A DNA stretch of 33,991 bases from an uncultured Bryobacteraceae bacterium. GTDB lineage: Bacteria > Acidobacteriota > Terriglobia > Bryobacterales > Bryobacteraceae. The notes beneath the pieces were generated by a model. That model was given only the letters and a program-made list of their open reading frames with translations. It was not told the origin of the DNA and made no database searches. The stretch's first letter is position 1. Each line of letters starts with the position of its first letter. The DNA lies in NCBI GenBank assembly GCA_955652915.1, contig CATPCJ010000170.1, positions 1 through 33,991 of the forward strand, written 5' to 3'. Made by a program: the position numbers and the translations under genes. Of this stretch, positions 1 through 6,421 are shown piece by piece.

Positions 1-98
1 AGCCCCAAGCCCCCAGTCCCCAGCCGCCCAGCGCCTGCTAGAATGAAATTTCCGCACCAGGTCCCTGGCGCAGTCAGCGCTGAACCGGATAACGATCA

Positions 99-638
99 AT
101 GAAAGAAAAAATACGTTCGACCACCATCCTCTGCGTTCGCAGAAACGGAAAGGTTGTCATGGCCGGCGATGGCCAAGTCACGCTGGGTCAGGAAGTCCTC
201 AAATCGTCCGCCCGAAAGTTGCGGCGCCTTTACAGCGACAAGATTCTGGCTGGTTTCGCCGGATCCACCGCCGATGCTTTCGCGCTGTTTTCGCGCTTCG
301 AATCCAAGTTGGAACAGCATAACGGCAATCTCCCTCGCAGTGTCGTGGAACTGGCCAAGGAGTGGCGAACCGACCGCGTCCTTCGTCACCTGGAAGCTTT
401 GCTGCTCGTCGCCGATCCGCAGAGCACTTTCATTGTCAGTGGAAATGGCGACGTCATCGAGCCCGACAATGAAGTAGCCTCCATCGGTTCCGGCGGACCA
501 TTCGCCAAAGCCGCGGCCACCGCGCTCGTCGAAAATACTAAACTGGGAGCGAAAGAAATCGCCGAAAAGGCCATGAAGATCGCGGCTCAGATCTGCATCT
601 ACACCAACGAATCCGTCACTTTTGAGGAGTTGGGCTAA
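99..638 (+). CDS. hslV: ATP-dependent protease peptidase subunit HslV
   Basis: Threonine peptidase that forms the double-hexamer proteolytic core of the cytoplasmic HslUV (ClpYQ) protease. Family hallmarks are visible: [21 protein letters not shown] near the N-terminus is split here as [10 protein letters not shown] and AGDGQVTLG, followed by [28 protein letters not shown] and [11 protein letters not shown]. The 179-residue length is normal. The catalytic Thr is Thr8, because seven residues (MKEKIRS) precede the TT; no ATG, GTG or TTG closer to the Thr is available, so a short propeptide must be removed rather than just the initiator Met. It is the first gene of a + strand operon, and its stop is immediately followed by hslU. 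The 98 bp upstream contain no gene and no convincing promoter; TAGAAT at 39-44 is only a weak -10 candidate. Confidence 0.97.
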   Translation: MKEKIRSTTILCVRRNGKVVMAGDGQVTLGQEVLKSSARKLRRLYSDKILAGFAGSTADAFALFSRFESKLEQHNGNLPRSVVELAKEWRTDRVLRHLEALLLVADPQSTFIVSGNGDVIEPDNEVASIGSGGPFAKAAATALVENTKLGAKEIAEKAMKIAAQICIYTNESVTFEELG

Positions 639-1997
639 ATGGTAATTTATCTGCCGGGCCAGCCTCTCGACGAGGCGCCGCTGCTGGATGAGCTGACTCC
701 CCGCGAGATTGTCCGGGAACTCGACAAGTACGTCATCGGGCAGGCCGATGCCAAGCGCGCCGTTGCCATCGCCCTCCGCAACCGCATTCGCCGCCAGAAA
801 CTCGAGCCTGAAATGGCGGATGAGGTGATGCCCAAGAATATCCTCATGATCGGGCCTACCGGTGTCGGCAAGACCGAGATCGCGCGCCGCCTCGCTAAGC
901 TTGCCAACTCGCCGTTCCTGAAAGTGGAGGCCAGCAAATTCACCGAAGTCGGCTACGTCGGCCGGGATGTCGAAGCCATGATTCGCGACCTGGTGGACAT
1001 CTCCATCGACATGGTGCGCGAAGAGCGCCTCGAAGAAGTGGCCGAGCGCGCCGAGCGCAACGCCGAGGAGCGTCTGCTGGATTTGCTGATGCCGCCGCAG
1101 CCGGAAGCCTCCGAAAGCGCCGAGCGTACACGAGAGAAATTGCGCGAGAAATTGCGCGCCGGGAAATTGGACGACCGGCTGGTGGAGATCGACGTCCGCG
1201 ATCGAGGGCCGACGTTCGAGATCAGCACCAACTCCGGCATGGAAGAGATGGACGTCAATTTGAAGGACGTTCTGCCGGGACTATTCGGCCAGCGCACTCG
1301 CAAGCGAAAGATGCGCGTGGCCGAAGCGGCCGAATACCTCGTCCAGGAAGAAGAACAGAAACTGATCGACATGGATCAGGTTACGCGCGTTGCCTTGGAG
1401 CGCGTGGAGCGCAACGGGATCATCTTCCTCGATGAAATCGATAAGATCGCGGGCCGCGAATCCGGTCACGGTCCGGACGTCAGCCGCGAGGGCGTGCAGC
1501 GCGATATTCTGCCGATCGTGGAAGGCACCACCGTGAATACGCGTCACGGTTTTGTGCGCACGGATCATATTCTCTTCGTCGCCGCCGGCGCTTTTCACGT
1601 CTCCAAGCCCAGCGATCTCATTCCTGAATTGCAAGGCCGTTTTCCAATCCGTGTGGAACTGAAATCGCTCACGGAGGCGGACTTTATTCGCATCCTGCGC
1701 GAGCCTAAGAATGCGTTGGTAAAGCAGTACATGGCGCTGATGGAGACGGAAGGAATCAAGCTCACGTTCACGGACGATTCCATTGAGGAAATCTCCCGCT
1801 TCGCCGCGCGCGTCAACGAAATGTCGGAAAACATCGGCGCCCGCCGTCTGCACACCATCATGGAGAAAATGCTGGAAGAGATCTCCTTCGCCGGCCCGGA
1901 CCTCAAGAAAAAGAACGTGAAAATCGACGCCGCTTATGTGCGCAAACAATTGGCCGACATCGTGAAGGATCAGGATCTGAGCCGGTACATCCTCTAG
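639..1997 (+). CDS. hslU: ATP-dependent protease ATPase subunit HslU
   Basis: AAA+ unfoldase that feeds substrates to HslV. The 452-residue protein shows Walker A GPTGVGKT (72-79), the pore motif GYVGRD (105-110), a charged intermediate (I) domain of about 115-240, Walker B LDEID (264-268), and the [18 protein letters not shown] segment with the sensor/arginine region. It ends in LSRYIL, the C-terminal tail that inserts into HslV to activate it. The ATG directly follows the hslV TAA, with GAGGAG at 624-629 inside the end of hslV as the ribosome binding site, so the two are translationally linked. Nothing looks damaged. Confidence 0.98.
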   Translation: MVIYLPGQPLDEAPLLDELTPREIVRELDKYVIGQADAKRAVAIALRNRIRRQKLEPEMADEVMPKNILMIGPTGVGKTEIARRLAKLANSPFLKVEASKFTEVGYVGRDVEAMIRDLVDISIDMVREERLEEVAERAERNAEERLLDLLMPPQPEASESAERTREKLREKLRAGKLDDRLVEIDVRDRGPTFEISTNSGMEEMDVNLKDVLPGLFGQRTRKRKMRVAEAAEYLVQEEEQKLIDMDQVTRVALERVERNGIIFLDEIDKIAGRESGHGPDVSREGVQRDILPIVEGTTVNTRHGFVRTDHILFVAAGAFHVSKPSDLIPELQGRFPIRVELKSLTEADFIRILREPKNALVKQYMALMETEGIKLTFTDDSIEEISRFAARVNEMSENIGARRLHTIMEKMLEEISFAGPDLKKKNVKIDAAYVRKQLADIVKDQDLSRYIL

Positions 1998-1999
1998 CG

Positions 2000-2989
2000 A
2001 TGAGCACGCGCCCCGCCCTACCTTGTCTCGTCGTTCTGTGCCTCTCTCTCCTACTCGCCGCCTGCGGATCCGTCGGCGAGCCGCTCTATCCAGCCCTGAA
2101 CATCCCCATGACCGTGACCGATCTAACCGCGGTGGAACGCGGCGATAAGATCGACATTCATTTCACCATCCCACCAAAGACCACCGAAGGCCTGTTGTTG
2201 AAAGAGGTCGGCGTCCTGGAATTGCGCGTCGGTCCAAACGCAGGCGGCGAATTCCGCGCCGATACCTGGGCCGCCTCCGTCAAGCGGCTGGATGTCCCGA
2301 TTCCCAAGCAGACCGGCCCGGTCCATTTCGAAACGCTCGCCCAGGAATTCATCGGCAAAGAAGTGCTGCTCGCGGTGCGCATCGGAAATCCTAGAGGACG
2401 AATGTCGGCATGGTCGAACATCGTTGCCGTCGGCGTCGAGCAACCCTTGGCGAAACCTGAGAATCTCCACGCGGACTCGATTGCACAAGGCGTCCGGCTA
2501 ACCTGGGCCGCTCCAAACCAAACATCGTTTCGCGTCTTTCGAAAGCCCGCCCAGGAAAAAGAACCCATTCTGCTCGCTACCTCGGACAAGCCGGAGTATC
2601 TGGACGCCTCCACCGAGTACGGCAAGACTTACGACTATTACGTCCAGGCTTTTCACGACAAAGCCGAGAGCGATGTCCTGGGCCCCGCAAGCATCACGCC
2701 GAAGGACATCTTCCCGCCCGCCGTTCCAACCGGACTGAATGTTTCGGCCGGAGTCGGTGCCATCGAGCTGTCGTGGGATCGAAATACTGAATCCGATTTC
2801 AAGGCGTATCAGGTGTACCGCTCGGAAGACGGCGGTCCATTCGTCAAGATCGCCGAGGGACTGGAAGGTCCCAGTTATTCGGATCGCAAAATCGAATCCG
2901 GCAAACACTATCGCTATCGGATTTCCGCCATCGATCAAACCGGAAACCCGAGTGACCAATCGCCGCCCGTCGAAGCCATCGCACCATGA
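2000..2989 (+). CDS. Lipoprotein with fibronectin type III domains
   Basis: Predicted exported lipoprotein of 329 residues. The N-terminus has a hydrophobic segment and lipobox LAAC with Cys22 as the lipidation site. Two fibronectin type III-like beta-sandwich domains follow the N-terminal region, one beginning near residue 150 (PENLHADSIAQGVRLTW) and one near 240 (PTGLNVSAGVGAIELSW, then YQVYRSEDGG). These domains usually mediate binding or spacing on the cell surface; no catalytic motif is visible. It starts 2 nt after hslU and its stop overlaps the next start as ATGA, so it is co-transcribed with the protease, although a functional link to HslUV is not evident. The precise role is unknown. 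Confidence 0.85.
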   Translation: MSTRPALPCLVVLCLSLLLAACGSVGEPLYPALNIPMTVTDLTAVERGDKIDIHFTIPPKTTEGLLLKEVGVLELRVGPNAGGEFRADTWAASVKRLDVPIPKQTGPVHFETLAQEFIGKEVLLAVRIGNPRGRMSAWSNIVAVGVEQPLAKPENLHADSIAQGVRLTWAAPNQTSFRVFRKPAQEKEPILLATSDKPEYLDASTEYGKTYDYYVQAFHDKAESDVLGPASITPKDIFPPAVPTGLNVSAGVGAIELSWDRNTESDFKAYQVYRSEDGGPFVKIAEGLEGPSYSDRKIESGKHYRYRISAIDQTGNPSDQSPPVEAIAP

Positions 2990-3723
2990 AAATCATTCGC
3001 TATAGCCTGAACCCTCACACGCCGTCAACCGCGCCCGATTCCGATCCCGATGTCCGCCGCGGCGATTATTCGGAGCTGCCGCCCGCTGCCCGTCTTTTGC
3101 CTCCGTGCTCACCTTCGAAAATCGTCTGCGTAGGCCGCAACTATGCCGAGCACGCCAAGGAACTGGGCAACGAAGTCCCCGCTGAACCGCTGATTTTCCT
3201 GAAGCCCCCGTCCTCGCTCATTGCTTCCGGCGACGCGATCGTTTACCCGAAGCTGTCGCAGCGCGTGGACTTTGAAGGTGAACTCGGCGTCGTAATCGGC
3301 AAACGCGCCCGGAATGTCGCCGGCGACGAAGCGTCCGGTTACATTCTGGGCTACACCTGCGTCAACGATGTGACTGCCCGCGATCTGCAAAAGAAAGATG
3401 GGCAGTGGACCCGCGGCAAAGGCTTCGATACCTTCTGCGCCGCCGGGCCCTATGTTATTCCGAAAGAGGAAGTCGACTTTGCCAGTTTCCGGGTTCGCAC
3501 CTTCGTGGATGGCGACAAGAAACAGGATGGCTCGGTGAAGGAAATGCTGTTCGACGTAAATGCGGTGATCGCCTACGTCAGTTCTTTCATGACGCTGGAG
3601 CCGGGCGACTTGATAGCCACCGGCACTCCACCCGGAGTCGGCCCGCTGCAACCAGGATCAAGAGTCCAAATTGATATTGCAGGCCTCGGCGTTCTGGAGA
3701 ACCACGTTGTCGCGCAAGGATAA
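2986..3723 (+). CDS. Fumarylacetoacetate hydrolase family protein
   Basis: Cytoplasmic metal-dependent hydrolase or isomerase of the FAH superfamily, 245 residues. Seen are KIVCVGRNYAEHAKELG, the metal ligands Glu97 and Glu99 in DFEGELG, Asp128 in VNDVTARDLQ, and the C-terminal GDLIATGTPPGVG loop. Members act on beta-diketo acids (2-hydroxyhepta-2,4-diene-1,7-dioate isomerase, acylpyruvase or oxaloacetate-related activity); the substrate cannot be assigned from sequence. The ATG overlaps the lipoprotein stop (ATGA at 2986-2989), indicating coupled translation. No other aromatic-catabolism gene is adjacent, so a housekeeping role such as acylpyruvate clean-up is as likely as a degradation pathway. 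Confidence 0.93.
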   Translation: MKIIRYSLNPHTPSTAPDSDPDVRRGDYSELPPAARLLPPCSPSKIVCVGRNYAEHAKELGNEVPAEPLIFLKPPSSLIASGDAIVYPKLSQRVDFEGELGVVIGKRARNVAGDEASGYILGYTCVNDVTARDLQKKDGQWTRGKGFDTFCAAGPYVIPKEEVDFASFRVRTFVDGDKKQDGSVKEMLFDVNAVIAYVSSFMTLEPGDLIATGTPPGVGPLQPGSRVQIDIAGLGVLENHVVAQG

Positions 3724-3728
3724 GCCCG

Positions 3729-4079
3729 ATGACAGTCTGGATGTTGGCGATCCCGGCGGCGTTGGTTATAGTGGGCGTCTATATTCTGTTTCGCATTCGA
3801 AAACATCCGAAGGATCGTGAGCAGCGGCGGCGCCTGGCAGTCAATCTTCACGGCCGCTTGGGCGACGCGATGATCACCGAAGTGCACGACGGCTTGGTTT
3901 TCTATGAGTACTCCGTGCGCGGCGTGCTTTACGCGGCATCGCAGGATGTTTCGAAATTGCGTGAACACATTCCCATCGACCCGGATCGGCTGATCGGACC
4001 AGTCGGCTTGAAATACTCGACTCAAAATCCCGCCAACTCAATCATCATCTGCGAACACTGGTCCGGCTTACGCGTCTGA
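3729..4079 (+). CDS. Small membrane-anchored hypothetical protein
   Basis: Unrecognised protein of 116 residues, last gene of the hslVU operon and 5 nt after the preceding stop. Residues 3-22 form one hydrophobic transmembrane segment followed by a strongly basic stretch (RIRKHPKDREQRRR), which predicts an N-out/C-in or signal-anchor topology with a soluble C-terminal domain of about 80 residues. The soluble part has alternating hydrophobic strands (AMITEVHDGLVFYEYSVRG, ending SIIICEHWSGLRV), suggesting a small beta-rich fold. Coding-like composition and tight spacing support a real gene. Function is unknown. Confidence 0.7.
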   Translation: MTVWMLAIPAALVIVGVYILFRIRKHPKDREQRRRLAVNLHGRLGDAMITEVHDGLVFYEYSVRGVLYAASQDVSKLREHIPIDPDRLIGPVGLKYSTQNPANSIIICEHWSGLRV

Positions 4080-4085
4080 AAAAAT

Positions 4086-4174
4086 AGGGTGACAGGCTCC
4101 GCCCTCCCAAGCCGCCCGAACATCGAAGCATGCGCATACGCTTTACGCGCGTGGACGGTGGTGCCTGTCACCCT
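4086..4174. repeat. Dispersed palindromic element, copy A
   Basis: An 89-bp element bounded by perfect 12-bp inverted arms, AGGGTGACAGGC at 4086-4097 and GCCTGTCACCCT at 4163-4174, followed by a T-run (TGTTTTTTT). The interior carries CCCAAGCCGCC and GCGCGTGGAC. A second copy in the opposite orientation lies at 32843-32933; when reverse-complemented it shares both ends and both internal blocks. Located just after the hslVU operon, the stem and T-run may also terminate transcription. The remaining sequence to 4283 has no recognisable gene. Confidence 0.85.
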
Positions 4175-4283
4175 GTTTTTTTGCCTGTGTGGATCTTAAA
4201 GCGATTTTTTCACAGCTTCGTAAGCGAGCGTTCCGAAATGCCGGGAACTTTCCCCCGGCCCAGGTGTCTATACTGCCGTGGCG

Positions 4284-4691
4284 ATGGCACTGGGCTCCAA
4301 TAAAACCGCGGCGGCAATCAACGTAACCCCGCTAATCGACGTTCTCCTGGTGCTGCTCATCATCTTCATGGTCCTGCCCCACCCCTCGACAGGATTGAAG
4401 TCCGACGTACCCCAGCCGCCTCTGGAAAATCAACCCGCTCCGCCCAATCCACAACACCTGGTTCTACGTATTCAAGAAAGCGGCTCCATCGAAATCAATT
4501 CGCAGCCCGTACTGCTGAGTCAACTTTCCGAGCGCCTCCAAACTTTGTTCGCAGTCCGTCCCGATGGAGTTCTCTTCGTTGATGGCGCAAAAGAACTGCA
4601 ATTCGAAGATGTCGCCAACGTAATCGACATCGCCCACGGCGTTGGCGTCAATCGCATCGGACTCCTGACCGCCAAACAACAGTACCCGTAA
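4284..4691 (+). CDS. exbD: ExbD/TolR-family biopolymer transport protein
   Basis: Inner-membrane protein of the ExbD/TolR family, about 135 residues. It has a short cytoplasmic N-terminus, the diagnostic sequence INVTPLIDVLLVLLIIFM in which the Asp of LIDVLL is the proton-path residue, one transmembrane helix, and a periplasmic domain with the family ending (GVNRIGLLTAKQ). ExbD works with ExbB to use the proton gradient to energise TonB. No exbB or tonB is adjacent. A GTG six bases upstream (4278) is an alternative start; neither start has a good ribosome binding site. The TonB-dependent receptor at 6422-9352 is a plausible eventual client, but that link is inference. Confidence 0.9.
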   Translation: MALGSNKTAAAINVTPLIDVLLVLLIIFMVLPHPSTGLKSDVPQPPLENQPAPPNPQHLVLRIQESGSIEINSQPVLLSQLSERLQTLFAVRPDGVLFVDGAKELQFEDVANVIDIAHGVGVNRIGLLTAKQQYP

Positions 4692-4730
4692 TGTGGGCTT
4701 CCACGTCTATTGCTATGCTTAACACGGCCC

Positions 4731-6410
4731 ATGATCAAGACCAAGTCCGCGTTTCCCTTGGCGCTTATCCTCCTGGTTACTACGGTCCAGCTGGTTACTA
4801 CGGTCCAGCCCGCATTCCCACAGCAGGAATCCGCCACCATCCGTATCTCCACGCGACTTGTGCCAATCAGTGTCACGGTCCACGACAAGAACGGACCGGT
4901 TTCCAATCTGAAGAAGAGCGATTTCACAATCCTCGACCAGGGACGGCTCCGTGGCGTCAGCCTGTTTTCGGTGACTTCCTCGGAATCTCAAGTCCAAAAG
5001 GCCCCGCCTTTACCTCCGAATACATTTTCGAATTACATCGAGCACCAGGCCGGCCGGCCCTCCACTGTCACCGTCATCCTTTTCGACGGACTGAATACGC
5101 CGGTCGAGAGTCAAATATACGCGCGGCAGGAGCTGCTGGATTTCATCAAGGGGCTGCAACCGCAAGATCGGATTGCGCTCTACACGCTCGGCAGAAAACT
5201 CAACGTCTTGCTTGACTTCACCGCCGACGCCGGCGAGATAAAGCGCACTCTCGCCGGTTTTCGCGGCATCCAAAGCCTTGAGCTCGAAGCCGCCAAGACA
5301 GGCCCATCCACGGCCACCCTCCTACCCGCGTCTCAGGGAATTGGGGCAAATCCCGTAATCGATGGCAGCCTCGACATCGCCGCTCAAATGGAATCCGATT
5401 TCGATACCGAAAGCCGGGTCCGCATGACCGCGCAGGCCCTGGAAGCGATTGCGAATCACGTGGCGCGATTGCCGGGCCGGAAGAATTTGGTCTGGATTTC
5501 CGCCGGCTTCCCGTTGGCGCTGAACATGAACGCGATCAATCCACTCTTGCAGCGCCACGATTTCAACGCGGAGCTCCGCCGGGCTGTTCGCGCCATTAAC
5601 GAAGCGAACATGGCCATCTATCCCGTGGATGCGCGCGGATTGATTAGCTCTTCCTCGTTCGCCATGACTCGAACGTCGCCGGCCACTTCTCCAGCGCTGC
5701 TCCCCGACCGGCGGACCGGCTCGCCTTCGACGGATCATTTTCCCGAAGGAATCGAATCCATGATCGAACTTGCCAACCGAACCGGCGGCCGCGCTTTTTA
5801 CAATTCGATGGATCTGAAAGGCGCCGTGCGCAAGGCGATGGAGGACTCCGATCTCACCTACACACTTGGGTTTTATCCGGACCCCGATTCCTTGGATAAC
5901 AAGTTCCACGACATCAAAGTCCAGGTGGATCGAAAAGGCGTGGACGTGCGCTACCGCAAAGGTTATTTCGCATTCAGCGACGAGCCCCATACCGATCGGC
6001 AGCGCCGGGATGAATTGGCGGACGCACTCTGGAGTCCGCTGGACGCCACGGCTATTCCCCTCATCATGCGTTTGGAACACGTCGCTGAACCCGAACCAAA
6101 TTTGTTGCGAGCCTATCTGGCCGCCGACATCCGTTCCTTGAGCCTTGAGCAAAAAGACAACCATCGGATCGGCGGAGTCGACGTGATGTTGATCCAACAA
6201 GACAAGACTGGCAAAATCCTGGACAGCAGTCTTCAGACTCTGAATTTGGATCTGGACCAGACGAATTATGAAGCGGTCCTGAAAACCGGCATGCCTTTAG
6301 GCAAATATTTGCGCCCAAAAGCAGGCTTGGTGAACGTCCGCGCAATCGTTCTCGACCGGGCAACCGGCAAGGTTGGATCGCTGATAGTGCCGGCTTCACA
6401 AGTGCATTGA
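4731..6410 (+). CDS. Secreted VWFA-related protein (Acidobacterial type)
   Basis: Exported protein of about 559 residues with the layout of the VWFA-related Acidobacterial family. A hydrophobic signal peptide is followed by ISTRLVPISVTVHDKNG and VSNLKKSDFTILDQG, then a von Willebrand A-like domain starting VTVILFDGLNTP with LQPQDRIALYTLG, and a C-terminal half containing YTLGFYPDPDS and RYRKGYFAF. The MIDAS position reads D-G-L-N-T, so a classical DxSxS site is not preserved. ATG 4731 is chosen because the signal sequence MIKTKSAFPLALILL begins there; a TTG at 4710 would add seven residues. An 18-bp in-frame duplication lies in the signal peptide. It is convergent with the TonB receptor, with 11 bp between stops. 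Role unknown, probably protein binding at the envelope. Confidence 0.9.
   Translation: MIKTKSAFPLALILLVTTVQLVTTVQPAFPQQESATIRISTRLVPISVTVHDKNGPVSNLKKSDFTILDQGRLRGVSLFSVTSSESQVQKAPPLPPNTFSNYIEHQAGRPSTVTVILFDGLNTPVESQIYARQELLDFIKGLQPQDRIALYTLGRKLNVLLDFTADAGEIKRTLAGFRGIQSLELEAAKTGPSTATLLPASQGIGANPVIDGSLDIAAQMESDFDTESRVRMTAQALEAIANHVARLPGRKNLVWISAGFPLALNMNAINPLLQRHDFNAELRRAVRAINEANMAIYPVDARGLISSSSFAMTRTSPATSPALLPDRRTGSPSTDHFPEGIESMIELANRTGGRAFYNSMDLKGAVRKAMEDSDLTYTLGFYPDPDSLDNKFHDIKVQVDRKGVDVRYRKGYFAFSDEPHTDRQRRDELADALWSPLDATAIPLIMRLEHVAEPEPNLLRAYLAADIRSLSLEQKDNHRIGGVDVMLIQQDKTGKILDSSLQTLNLDLDQTNYEAVLKTGMPLGKYLRPKAGLVNVRAIVLDRATGKVGSLIVPASQVH
4773..4808 (+). repeat. Perfect 18-bp tandem duplication in signal peptide
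   Basis: The unit CTGGTTACTACGGTCCAG occurs twice back to back (4773-4790 and 4791-4808). It encodes L-V-T-T-V-Q twice, lengthening the hydrophobic part of the VWFA protein signal peptide by six residues without changing frame. Confidence 0.95.
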
Positions 6411-6421
6411 AGCACTTTCCC

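Noticed and set aside
1281-1949. 222-codon open frame antisense to hslU
   Set aside because: hslU is certain in the other strand; the antisense frame is a by-product of its GC-rich codon use and has no recognisable domain.
4691-5215. 174-codon frame overlapping the start of the VWFA gene
   Set aside because: Low-complexity translation rich in Pro, Gly, His and Arg; the overlapping frame has a signal peptide and family motifs.
5322-6200. 292-codon open frame antisense to the VWFA protein gene
   Set aside because: It lies wholly within a well-supported gene, and its translation is His/Arg-rich without any motif.
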